In this document: positions 26,286 through 32,778 of the stretch, piece after piece
Layout of the letters: each line of letters starts with the position of its first letter
Numbering within the stretch: the stretch's first letter is position 1
DNA from: Flavobacteriales bacterium
Lineage (GTDB): Bacteria; Bacteroidota; Bacteroidia; Flavobacteriales_F; PHOS-HE28
Direction: 5' to 3'
Assembly: GCA_016788485.1 (NCBI GenBank)
Contig: JAEUSV010000059.1
Coordinates: 1-32,778, forward strand
DNA length: 32,778 nucleotides
Position numbers and translations under genes: made by a program
The notes under the pieces: generated by a model
Database searches by the model: none
What the model was told of the DNA's origin: nothing
Seen by the model: only the letters and a program-made list of their open reading frames with translations

Positions 26286-28610
26286 TCAGGTGGTGTAGTA
26301 ACCGTAGCCCTCCGCGGCCTTCACATCGTTGAGCACGATGTCCACGTGCTGCAGCTTGCCCTCGCGGACGGTCTCGGCCAGCGGCCGCAGCATGCCCCTG
26401 CGCGTATAGCCCTGGCGCACCACGTACAGCGTGACATCCAGGTGCTGGATGAGCACCTTGAACTCGCTAACCAGGCCCATGGGCGAGGCATCGACGACCA
26501 CGTGGTCGTACCGGCCGCGCAGGATGCGCATGAGCTCGGCCATGCGACCGCTCTCGATGAGCTCCAGCGGGTTCGGGGGGATCGGGCCCGCGGTGATCGC
26601 GTCCAGGCCGGGGATGTCGGTGCGGCGGATCAGCTGCTCCAGCGGGCACTCGCCGATGAGGTAGGTGCTGAGGCCATCGCCCTCGGGAAGCTCCAGCGTT
26701 GCGGCCAGCTTCGGGCGACGCATGTCGGCGTCGAGGATCAGGGTGCGCTTGCCGCTCATGGCCATCACCGAGGCCAGGTTCACCGCACAGAAGGTCTTGC
26801 CCTCCCCGCTGGTGCTGCTGGTGACACCGACCACCCGGCGGTCCATGTCGGGGTTGAGGTATTGCAGGTTGATGCGCGCCGTGCGGAAGCTCTCGGCCAG
26901 CAGGCTCTTGGGATCGTCCGGGCTCACGCGCTTTCGCTTGCTTCCGGGGATCATGGCCAGCACCGGCAGGCCGGTGAGGCGCTTCACCTCGTCGAGGTCG
27001 GCGATGCGGTCATTGAACAGGTCCTTCAGCAGCACGAAGATCACCGGAAGCAGCAGGCCCAGGAACAGGGCGCCACCGAGCACCACCTTCTTGTTCGGCG
27101 ACACCGGCCCCAGGCCGAGCTGGCGCGCCTCATCGACCACGTACTTGTCCACCTGGTCGCTGTTCACCGCGATCTGCGCCTCATAGAGCTTCTCCATGAG
27201 GTAGTTGTTGAGCTCCTCGGTGAGCTGGTACTTCTGCGTGGCGATGTTGATCCGCGCGGTGGCGCCGGGCAGTGCGTACAGCTGGCCGCGGAGCTGTCCG
27301 ATGCGACCCTGCACCTCGGCGAGCATGTTCTGCGTCTGGGACACCAACGCCTGGGCGCTCTGCACGATCTGCTCACGCTGGGTCTGCACCTTGCGGCGCA
27401 GGGCGATCGTGGGGGCCGAGGCGATGCGCTCCTGCAGCTCCTTGGACCGCAGCTCGGTCACGTTCTGGTTGTACTGCTCGAGCACGGCGTTCAGGCTGGG
27501 CGCGTCGATGCCTGATGCGGCCACCGTGTTCGGCGTTCCGCCCGACTCCGTGCTCATCACGGAGATCAGGTTCTGCAGGCTCATCAGCTGGCCCTTGATG
27601 CGGGTCTCCTCCGCCTGCATGCGGTACATCTCGTTGCTGATGCTCTGCGAGGCGTCACCCGTGCTGCCCACCATGCCGCCGGCCTGCGCGGCCGTGAGGT
27701 TCTGCTGTGCGGCCGAGAGCTTCTGGCTGCTTTCCCCGACCTGCGCCTCGATGAACTCGATGGTCGCCAGGCCCTTCTTGTTCTGCTTGTCCTGCTCCAC
27801 CTCGATGTAGGTGCGCATGAGCATGTTGATGAAGTCCTTCTCCTTCTGCACCACCTCGCCCGAGGTGGTGAGCAGCACGATGTTGCTCTCGTCGCTTTGC
27901 GGCAACGCGCTGGTCTTGTTGCGGTAGGCCGTGGTGAGCCCGTCCAGCGTATTGAGGATGAAGAAATACCGCGTGTCCTTGCGGTACGTGCGGTCCTTGG
28001 GGAAATCGATGCTGAACTTGAGGAAGTCGCTGCGGAAGGGCTCGCCCATCTTCACCACGGAATCGACCTCGAGCTTGGGCACGAAGCCGTCCGAGGCCTT
28101 CTGCGCCTTGAAATCGTACAGGGGGACGTTCTTGGCTTTGCAGATCACGCGGTAGGTGCGCGACACCGTGTCGGGCACCACCTCCACCTTCAGGCCATGC
28201 ACCTGCAGGGTGGAATCAGGCTTCACGATGAAGGGCTTGTACACGTAGCTCTCGGAGAGCAGGAAGTTGCGCTCCTCGAGGTAGGACACCTCGAAGCCCA
28301 GTCGCCGGATCGTGCGCTCCACATTGGTGTAGCTCATCAGCTGGCTGATCTGGTCGTCCAGTTCGCCGCTCTGCCGCAGGTAACTGGTGCCCTTCAGGAA
28401 CTCCTGGTCGCTGCTGCCGAAGCTCTTGCGCTTCTTCTCGCTCATGAGCAGCACACCCTCCACCGCATAGGACTTGGGGGTGGTCTTGATGTAGGCCACG
28501 GCGCCGCCCACGGCGAGCAACACGGTGATCACGAACAGCCACCAATGGGCCATCAGCTTGCGCAGGATGGCCCGGAGGTCGATGGTATCCTGAGGCCCGG
28601 GGGTGCTCAT
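26286..28610 (-). CDS. Wzc-like polysaccharide copolymerase and tyrosine autokinase
   Basis: Controls chain length and export together with the Wza channel and phosphorylates itself on tyrosine. The 774-residue protein has a Wzz domain with membrane helices at about 22-42 and 508-530 flanking a long coiled-coil-rich periplasmic part (about 260-470). A cytoplasmic BY-kinase domain follows: Walker A SSTSGEGKT at 598-606, Walker A' LILDADMRRP near 624-633, and Walker B VVVDAS near 704-709. The tyrosine tail is very short: only Tyr769, Tyr771 and Tyr772 in EGYGYYTT. No matching low-molecular-weight phosphatase is present. ATG at 28610 shares its A with the upstream stop (TGATG), so it is coupled to the Wza-like gene. 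Confidence 0.93.
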   Translation of the reverse strand: MSTPGPQDTIDLRAILRKLMAHWWLFVITVLLAVGGAVAYIKTTPKSYAVEGVLLMSEKKRKSFGSSDQEFLKGTSYLRQSGELDDQISQLMSYTNVERTIRRLGFEVSYLEERNFLLSESYVYKPFIVKPDSTLQVHGLKVEVVPDTVSRTYRVICKAKNVPLYDFKAQKASDGFVPKLEVDSVVKMGEPFRSDFLKFSIDFPKDRTYRKDTRYFFILNTLDGLTTAYRNKTSALPQSDESNIVLLTTSGEVVQKEKDFINMLMRTYIEVEQDKQNKKGLATIEFIEAQVGESSQKLSAAQQNLTAAQAGGMVGSTGDASQSISNEMYRMQAEETRIKGQLMSLQNLISVMSTESGGTPNTVAASGIDAPSLNAVLEQYNQNVTELRSKELQERIASAPTIALRRKVQTQREQIVQSAQALVSQTQNMLAEVQGRIGQLRGQLYALPGATARINIATQKYQLTEELNNYLMEKLYEAQIAVNSDQVDKYVVDEARQLGLGPVSPNKKVVLGGALFLGLLLPVIFVLLKDLFNDRIADLDEVKRLTGLPVLAMIPGSKRKRVSPDDPKSLLAESFRTARINLQYLNPDMDRRVVGVTSSTSGEGKTFCAVNLASVMAMSGKRTLILDADMRRPKLAATLELPEGDGLSTYLIGECPLEQLIRRTDIPGLDAITAGPIPPNPLELIESGRMAELMRILRGRYDHVVVDASPMGLVSEFKVLIQHLDVTLYVVRQGYTRRGMLRPLAETVREGKLQHVDIVLNDVKAAEGYGYYTT

Positions 28611-29392
28611 CAGTTGTTGTTCTGGTTCTGGATCACGGTGTACACCACGGCCGCCACGCTGATCGCCGTCAGGAACACCGACAGCATCTCCAGGTTGAGG
28701 CGGCCGGGCCTGGCCTTGAGCACGGGCACGTAGACCACGTCGTTGGGCAGCAGGTAGTAGTACTCGGAGCTCAGCACGTCCATGCGGCCCAGGTCCACGT
28801 TCACGGCCTGGGTGCCCTGGTCGCTCTGGCGCATGAGCGAAACGTAGCGCTTGTCGGCGAACTCACTTGGGCCGCCGGCCAGGGCCAGCGCCTCGAGCAG
28901 GGTGATCTGGTTGTTGTAGACCAGGTACGACCCGGGGCGCTCCACCCCGCCGAGCACGCTCACGCGGAAGCTCACGAGCTTCAGGATCACCGTGGCGTTG
29001 GTGAAGTAGTCGTTGATCTTGCGCTGCAGCAGCTCCTGCGCCTCGCCCACCGTGAGGCCCTGCACCTTCACGCGGCCCACCGAGGGCAGTTGCACGTTTC
29101 CGGCCTTGTCCACGCTGAAGCCGTCCACGTACATCTGGGCGTCGTTCACCATGCTGGTGCCCTGGGTGCTCTGCACGTTGAACAACCGCGCATTGGCATC
29201 ATCGAGGCCCAGCACACGCACGCTCAGGATGTCGTTGACCTGGATGCGGTACTCGAATTTGCGGTTCGGGTACAGCTTCGCCGTATTGCTCAGCGCGTTG
29301 TCCTGCAGGTAGTTGATGTTGCGCCGGCTGATGCAGGCAGGGAGCAGGGTGGCCACCACGGCCAGCCCCAGCAGGGTCCGGATCATCCTCAT
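28610..29392 (-). CDS. Wza-like polysaccharide export lipoprotein
   Basis: Outer-membrane polysaccharide export protein. The 260-residue precursor starts MRMIRTLLGLAVVATLLPAC, a lipoprotein signal with lipidated Cys20. The Poly_export and SLBB parts follow: YRIQVNDILSVRVLGLDDAN, DKAGNVQLPSVGRVKVQGLT with a helix VGEAQELLQRKI, and SVLGGVERPGSYLVYNNQIT with LLEALALAGG. The C-terminal hydrophobic helix (about 235-255) is common in Bacteroidota homologues and may anchor or form the channel. ATG codons at 29392 and 29386 both fit; a reading from 29461 would bury the signal peptide. It is the first gene of the exopolysaccharide operon, about 92 bases after a strong promoter match. Confidence 0.92.
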   Translation of the reverse strand: MRMIRTLLGLAVVATLLPACISRRNINYLQDNALSNTAKLYPNRKFEYRIQVNDILSVRVLGLDDANARLFNVQSTQGTSMVNDAQMYVDGFSVDKAGNVQLPSVGRVKVQGLTVGEAQELLQRKINDYFTNATVILKLVSFRVSVLGGVERPGSYLVYNNQITLLEALALAGGPSEFADKRYVSLMRQSDQGTQAVNVDLGRMDVLSSEYYYLLPNDVVYVPVLKARPGRLNLEMLSVFLTAISVAAVVYTVIQNQNNN

Positions 29393-29483
29393 TCCTCGTT
29401 CCGTTTCGGTCCCGTACCGGCAGGGGACGTACCACGCCCCGCCCGGCCATCCGGGAACCACTGATGTGCTTGATGCTGAAGGT

Positions 29484-29517
29484 CAAAGATACGCGCCGCC
29501 CCCTGCCAAGGTTTCAA
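29484..29517 (-). promoter_or_regulatory. Promoter of the wza-wzc-wzx exopolysaccharide operon
   Basis: TATCTTTG (29491-29484 on the minus strand) matches TAnnTTTG. TTG occurs 23 bases upstream (complement of about 29515-29517) and another 15 bases upstream. The 5' untranslated region would be about 85 bases, long enough for regulation, but no clear structure was seen in it. Confidence 0.65.
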
Positions 29518-29646
29518 CCCTTCCGACCGGTCGTGACCACCGGTGAACGCACCGCCCGGTCTGATGCATGCCGCGGGATGCAGGCCCGTTCGTGTTGCCG
29601 CGGTCGAACGGTGAGCTTCCTCGGCGCCACCGGCTTGCCAGAGGAC

Positions 29647-29675
29647 AAAGAAAAACCCGGGCAGTGCCCTGGTTC
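29647..29675 (-). terminator. Terminator-like hairpin with T tract
   Basis: Stem 29654-29662 with 29666-29674 (one C-T mismatch, 3-base loop) is followed on the minus strand by TTTTTCTTT. It is not downstream of any protein gene on that strand; the nearest upstream minus-strand gene is tRNA-Glu, which already has its own terminator. Confidence 0.65.
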
Positions 29676-29758
29676 TCAGTAGCCCGCAGGAGGCGCTAGC
29701 GGGGATCATCCGGTGGAGGATCCCAAGCGTGGCGCCATTCCCCGGAGGGCAGAAAGAG
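29676..29758. other. Structured intergenic stretch, candidate small RNA or regulatory element
   Basis: Bases 29692-29736 form a long imperfect stem-loop. The outer arms GGCGCTA and TGGCGCC pair, then GC/GC with a bulge, then GGGATC/GATCCC, then TCC/GGA around a GGT loop. It lies between two opposite-facing terminator candidates (29647-29675 and 29759-29783), so it could be part of a short transcript on either strand. No protein gene is visible. I do not recognise it as 6S, SRP, tmRNA or RNase P RNA. The remaining bases from 29518 to 29646 show only short repeats of ACCGGT and nothing else I can name. Confidence 0.4.
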
Positions 29759-29783
29759 AAAACCCGCGCTGTGCGCGGGTTTT
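29759..29783. terminator. Terminator after tRNA-Glu (possibly bidirectional)
   Basis: A perfect 11-bp stem (AAAACCCGCGC/GCGCGGGTTTT) with a 3-base loop starts six bases after the 3' end of tRNA-Glu. On the minus strand it ends in a T-rich stretch (TTTTCTCTTTCT); on the plus strand it has four T. Confidence 0.85.
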
Positions 29784-29789
29784 CGAATG

Positions 29790-29861
29790 TAGCCCGTAGG
29801 GGAATCGAACCCCTGTTTCATCCGTGAAAGGGACGCGTCCTAACCCCTAGACGAACGGGCC
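29790..29861 (-). tRNA. tRNA-Glu (anticodon TTC)
   Basis: The minus-strand sequence folds into a complete 72-nt cloverleaf. The acceptor arm is GGCCCGT with ACGGGCT and discriminator A, including a G-U at the first pair. The D arm contains TCTAGGGGTTAGGA. The anticodon stem is CGTCC/GGATG with loop CTTTCAC, giving anticodon TTC. The T arm is CAGGGGTTCGATTCCCCTA. No CCA is encoded. It has its own promoter (TACTTTTG, 29902-29909, with TTG 19 bases upstream) and terminator. Confidence 0.97.
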
Positions 29862-29901
29862 ATCCTGTCAACCGAACGCCGAAGACCGGCGAACGGGGTC
29901 G

Positions 29902-29931
29902 CAAAAGTAAACAGATCGCCGATACTGCCAA
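29902..29931 (-). promoter_or_regulatory. tRNA-Glu promoter (Bacteroidota type)
   Basis: TACTTTTG (29909-29902 on the minus strand) matches TAnnTTTG, with TTG 19 bases further upstream (complement of about 29929-29931). Transcription would start about 35-40 bases before the mature tRNA. Confidence 0.75.
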
Positions 29932-29935
29932 ATCA

Positions 29936-30652
29936 TTACGACAGGTCGTCCACGTCGGCCTGGAAGCGGAAGCCCAGCCGCTTGCCGGTGCTGAGCTGCA
30001 TCCCGGCGTTCAGCTCGTTCATCTCCATCACGGTCACCTGGTTCACCTGGTCGTAGGGAGGCGTGAGCAGGTCGAAGTCGAGCACGTACATCACCACGGA
30101 ATAGACCACCTGCTTCAGGACCTCCTTGCTCATCACGTTGGAAGCGAGGTCGTTGTAGAGGAAGCCCAGCTGGCGCTTGCCCTGAAGGAAGAAGTGCCCC
30201 TCCTTGTTGAGGAAGAGCCGGCTCACGAGGTAGCCCAGGTCGCGCTCGCGGTTGTACTTGAACGAGTCGCTGAGGAAGTTGTAGATGTTGATGACCCCGA
30301 AATAGCCTCGCAGCTCATCCTCCTCCAGGTAGCTGGTGCTCCACAGGCTGTTCGACTGGTCGAGCCGGAACACGTTGGTGTGCATGTGGAAGATGATGGT
30401 GTCGCCGGCCACCTTGAGCTCGCAGGCCATCTCGCCCTTGTCGCGGTATTGCACGCTCACGCGCTTGTCCACCTTGATCATGGCGTGCTCCAGGTCGTCG
30501 GCCACCTCCTGCACCACCTCCTTGAGCTCACCGAAGAAGGCGATGGTGCGGTGGTAGACGTCCTGCTTCATCACGCTCTTGAGCTGAAGCGTGCGCAGGA
30601 TGAGGTCGCGCGGGTCCTGGCCGGCGCTGGCGGGGGGCTGCTTCTTGCTCAT
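29936..30652 (-). CDS. Conserved-looking protein of unknown function downstream of proS
   Basis: A 238-residue soluble protein without signal peptide or membrane helix that I do not recognise. It is rich in aromatic residues and charged helices (VVQEVADDLEHAMIKVDKRV) with beta-like segments (MACELKVAGDTIIFHMHTNV). A GYFGVINIYNFLSDSFKYNR stretch is followed by a region that looks like two long helices. ATG at 30652 is three bases after the proS stop, so it is almost certainly co-transcribed with proS. That hints at a basic cellular role but does not show one. Confidence 0.75.
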   Translation of the reverse strand: MSKKQPPASAGQDPRDLILRTLQLKSVMKQDVYHRTIAFFGELKEVVQEVADDLEHAMIKVDKRVSVQYRDKGEMACELKVAGDTIIFHMHTNVFRLDQSNSLWSTSYLEEDELRGYFGVINIYNFLSDSFKYNRERDLGYLVSRLFLNKEGHFFLQGKRQLGFLYNDLASNVMSKEVLKQVVYSVVMYVLDFDLLTPPYDQVNQVTVMEMNELNAGMQLSTGKRLGFRFQADVDDLS

Positions 30653-30655
30653 GGA

Positions 30656-32125
30656 TCAATAGGCGCGTGCGAAGATCACGCGTTGCTTGCTGGGCCTGCC
30701 GGTGACCATGCAGGCGCCGGGCGTGGTGTCGCCCTGGAGCGGGATGCAGCGGATCGTGGCCTTGGTCTCCTCCTTCACCCGGGCCTCGGTCTCGGCGGTG
30801 CCGTCCCAATGCGCCAGGATGAAGCCGCCCTCCTCGATCGCCACCTTGAACTCGTCGTAGGTGTCGACCGCACGGGTGTAGCGCTCACGCATGGCGAGGG
30901 CCTTCTGGTACAGATTGTCCTGGATGGCCTGGAGCAGGTGCTCCACCTTCTCGGCGATGTCGGTGGCCTGCATCACCTGCTTCTCGAGGGTATCGCGACG
31001 GGCCACCTCCACGGTGCCGTTCTCCATGTCGCGCGGGCCCACGGCGATGCGCACAGGGTAGCCCTTGAACTCGTACTCGGCGAACTTCCAGCCTGGTTTC
31101 TTCTTGTCGTCGTCGTCGAACTTCACGGTGATGCCCTTGGCGCGCAGGCCATCGAGCATGGGCTGCACATAGGCGCGCAGGGCGTTGAGCTGCTCCTCGT
31201 TCTTGGCGATGGGCACGATGGCCACCTGCACGGGGGCGAGCTTCGGGGGCAGCACCAGGCCGTTGTCGTCGCTGTGCGTCATGATCAGCGCGCCCATCAG
31301 GCGGGTGCTCACGCCCCAGCTGGTGGCCCACACGTGCTCCTGGCGGTTCTCCTTGTTGGTGAAGACCACATCGAAGGCCTTCGCGAAGTTCTGGCCCAGG
31401 AAGTGCGACGTTCCGGCCTGCAGGGCCTTGCCGTCCTGCATCATGGCCTCGATGCAATAGGTGTCCTCGGCGCCCGCGAAACGCTCGCTGGCGGTCTTCA
31501 CGCCCTTGATCACAGGCATGGCCAGCCACTCCTCGGCGAAGGTGGCGTACACGTCGAGCATGCGCAGGGTCTCCTCCACGGCCTCCTCCTTGGTGGCGTG
31601 CGCGGTGTGGCCCTCCTGCCACAGGAACTCGGCCGTGCGCAGGAACAGGCGCGTGCGCATCTCCCAGCGCACCACGTTGGCCCACTGGTTGATCAGCAGC
31701 GGCAGGTCGCGGTAGCTCTTGATCCAACCGCGGTAGGTGTTCCAGATGATGGTCTCACTGGTGGGGCGCACGATGAGCTCCTCCTCCAGCTTCGCCTCAG
31801 GGTCCACCACCACACCATGCTCGGGATCGCTCTTCAGGCGGTAGTGCGTCACCACGGCGCACTCCTTGGCGAAGCCTTCCACGTGGCTGGCCTCCTTGGC
31901 CAGGTAGCTCTTGGGGATGAACAGGGGGAAGTAGGCGTTGACGTGGCCGGTGTCCTTGAACATGCCGTCCAAGGCCCGCTGCATCTTCTCCCAGATGGCA
32001 TAGCCGTGCGGCTTGATCACCATGCAGCCGCGCACATCGCTGTGCTCGGCCATATCGGCCTTCAGCACAAGGTCGTTGTACCATTGCGCGTAGTCCTCGG
32101 CCCGTTTCGTCAACTGATCGCTCAT
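30656..32125 (-). CDS. proS: Proline-tRNA ligase (archaeal/eukaryote-like type)
   Basis: Charges tRNA-Pro with proline in the cytoplasm. The 489-residue protein is the short ProS type without the editing insertion of E. coli ProRS. It shows class II motifs: [18 protein letters not shown] with [12 protein letters not shown] near the start, [35 protein letters not shown] and [50 protein letters not shown] follows, then the anticodon-binding domain. It ends with a C-terminal Tyr (RVIFARAY), typical for this type, where that residue reaches the active site. ATG at 32125 gives the usual start. TTACTTTG upstream (32169-32176, minus) is one base from the promoter consensus. Confidence 0.97.
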   Translation of the reverse strand: MSDQLTKRAEDYAQWYNDLVLKADMAEHSDVRGCMVIKPHGYAIWEKMQRALDGMFKDTGHVNAYFPLFIPKSYLAKEASHVEGFAKECAVVTHYRLKSDPEHGVVVDPEAKLEEELIVRPTSETIIWNTYRGWIKSYRDLPLLINQWANVVRWEMRTRLFLRTAEFLWQEGHTAHATKEEAVEETLRMLDVYATFAEEWLAMPVIKGVKTASERFAGAEDTYCIEAMMQDGKALQAGTSHFLGQNFAKAFDVVFTNKENRQEHVWATSWGVSTRLMGALIMTHSDDNGLVLPPKLAPVQVAIVPIAKNEEQLNALRAYVQPMLDGLRAKGITVKFDDDDKKKPGWKFAEYEFKGYPVRIAVGPRDMENGTVEVARRDTLEKQVMQATDIAEKVEHLLQAIQDNLYQKALAMRERYTRAVDTYDEFKVAIEEGGFILAHWDGTAETEARVKEETKATIRCIPLQGDTTPGACMVTGRPSKQRVIFARAY

Positions 32126-32144
32126 CGCCCGGCTTTCGTGGTAT

Positions 32145-32152
32145 TATTTTTG
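32145..32152 (+). promoter_or_regulatory. Possible promoter of the Tyr/Gly-rich lipoprotein gene
   Basis: TATTTTTG matches TAnnTTTG in the region between proS and the diverging lipoprotein gene, 71 bases before its ATG. No clear TTG is found at -33. Confidence 0.45.
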
Positions 32153-32223
32153 TTCTGCACGAAGGGCGCAAAGTAAGGAACGAACCAGCCGGCCTGCGCG
32201 TTACTTCAACAGCCCATCGCACC

Positions 32224-32778
32224 ATGAGAACGACCGCCCCCCTCCTCGGTCTTGTCCTGCTCGCTTCGGCCTGCGGGTCCATGCAGCCCACCACCCAGGT
32301 GCGCGATGACGTGTACGACATCCCCGACCGCCATGCGGTGGCCTCTGTGGCACCGATGGAAACCCAGCAACAGGGGCAGTTCGTGCCCGACGAGGACTAC
32401 TATTCCGTCGATACGGCCAGCAACTACAACCTGGACGCGTACCAGAACGAGCGCAGCTACAATGACATCACCTACAACGACCCCGCCTGGTACAACCAGG
32501 GACGCTTCGGGTTCGGTGTTGGGATCAGCAGCTGGGGCCCCTCCTATGGCATGGGGATGAGCTACGGCTACCCGGGCTTCTACAACGACCCCTTCTACAA
32601 CCCTTACTGGGGCAACAGCTGGATGAGCGGCTACGGCATGTGGGGCTACCCCTACAGCGGGTGGAACATGGGGATGGGCATGGGTTGGGGCTATCCGGGT
32701 TACGGGTACAACCCCTACTGGGGCTATCCCGGTTACGGATGCGCCCCCTGTTACGGATGCGGCGGCGGTAACTATTAC
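32224..32778 (+). CDS. Tyr/Gly-rich lipoprotein (partial, runs off the window)
   Basis: The first 185 codons of a lipoprotein of unknown function. The signal peptide MRTTAPLLGLVLLASAC has a lipobox LASAC with Cys17. After an acidic, Gln-rich segment (ETQQQGQFVPDEDYY), the sequence becomes extremely rich in Tyr, Gly, Asn, Pro, Trp and Met. It repeats short units such as YNDP, NPYWG, GYPGYG and GMGMG. The last visible part has Cys pairs (GCAPCYGCGGG). Low-complexity Tyr/Gly tails of this kind are usual in Bacteroidota surface lipoproteins. The gene diverges from proS and its end lies beyond the window. Confidence 0.8.
   Translation, partial: MRTTAPLLGLVLLASACGSMQPTTQVRDDVYDIPDRHAVASVAPMETQQQGQFVPDEDYYSVDTASNYNLDAYQNERSYNDITYNDPAWYNQGRFGFGVGISSWGPSYGMGMSYGYPGFYNDPFYNPYWGNSWMSGYGMWGYPYSGWNMGMGMGWGYPGYGYNPYWGYPGYGCAPCYGCGGGNYY

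Noticed and set aside
24882..27515. 877-codon plus-strand open frame
   Set aside because: Antisense to the flippase and the tyrosine autokinase, both with clear family motifs; composition is typical of an antisense reading.
29676..29758. Stem-loop considered as SRP RNA or 6S RNA
   Set aside because: The conserved GGAA-type apical motif of SRP RNA and the long bulged duplex of 6S RNA are not visible, and the element is too short.
30194..32176. 660-codon plus-strand open frame
   Set aside because: Antisense to proS and its downstream gene; the proS motifs settle which strand is coding.
32560..32778. Repeated units considered as a DNA tandem repeat or CRISPR-like array
   Set aside because: The repetition follows codons for Tyr, Gly, Asn and Pro, has irregular unit length and no spacers; it is a low-complexity coding tail.

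Overview
The window looks like chromosomal DNA of a high-GC member of the Bacteroidota, probably a Flavobacteriales-like lineage. Four observations support this. A large secreted protein ends in a type IX secretion (T9SS) type A sorting domain. Many genes are preceded by the Bacteroidota promoter element TAnnTTTG, several with TTG 18-23 bp further upstream. Shine-Dalgarno sequences are mostly absent. The proline-tRNA ligase is of the archaeal/eukaryote-like type. The lineage is inferred; no marker was compared with a database.

Left part (1-8.4 kb): the 5' end of carB (minus), a secreted protein of unknown function and an alpha/beta hydrolase (plus), rpmH with its own promoter and terminator (minus), and birA (minus) divergent from the plus-strand run rsfS-ftsH-cdsA-psd-lipoprotein. 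That run joins ribosome silencing, membrane proteolysis and phospholipid synthesis.

Middle (7.7-18.3 kb): a tightly packed minus-strand run reads radC-wecB-(alpha/alpha toroid protein)-(DUF7033-like polysaccharide deacetylase)-(FemAB-like acyltransferase)-upp-(membrane protein)-yjjG. Gaps are at most 23 nt and several starts overlap the preceding stop. Next come rpsT (own promoter and terminator), a polyprenyl-phosphate hexose-1-phosphate transferase, a WecG/TagA glycosyltransferase and an NAD-dependent epimerase.

Right part (18.5-29.5 kb): one plus-strand gene for a 913-residue T9SS-exported beta-helix protein, then a minus-strand Wzx/Wzy-type exopolysaccharide operon. In transcription order this is wza-like lipoprotein, Wzc-like tyrosine autokinase, Wzx flippase, a zinc-ribbon/GT61-like protein, a second glycosyltransferase and a Wzy-like polymerase. 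With the middle genes it forms a nearly complete locus for making, polymerising, exporting and modifying a polysaccharide, probably one containing ManNAc, since WecB supplies UDP-ManNAc and WecG/TagA enzymes use ManNAc-type donors.

Far right (29.5-32.8 kb): an intergenic stretch with a strong stem-loop between two terminators, a tRNA-Glu gene, a conserved unknown protein with proS, and the start of a Tyr/Gly-rich lipoprotein. No CRISPR array, insertion sequence, phage or toxin/defence gene was recognised. The least explained parts are the toroid-deacetylase-acyltransferase module, the zinc-ribbon glycosyltransferase and the structured intergenic stretch.
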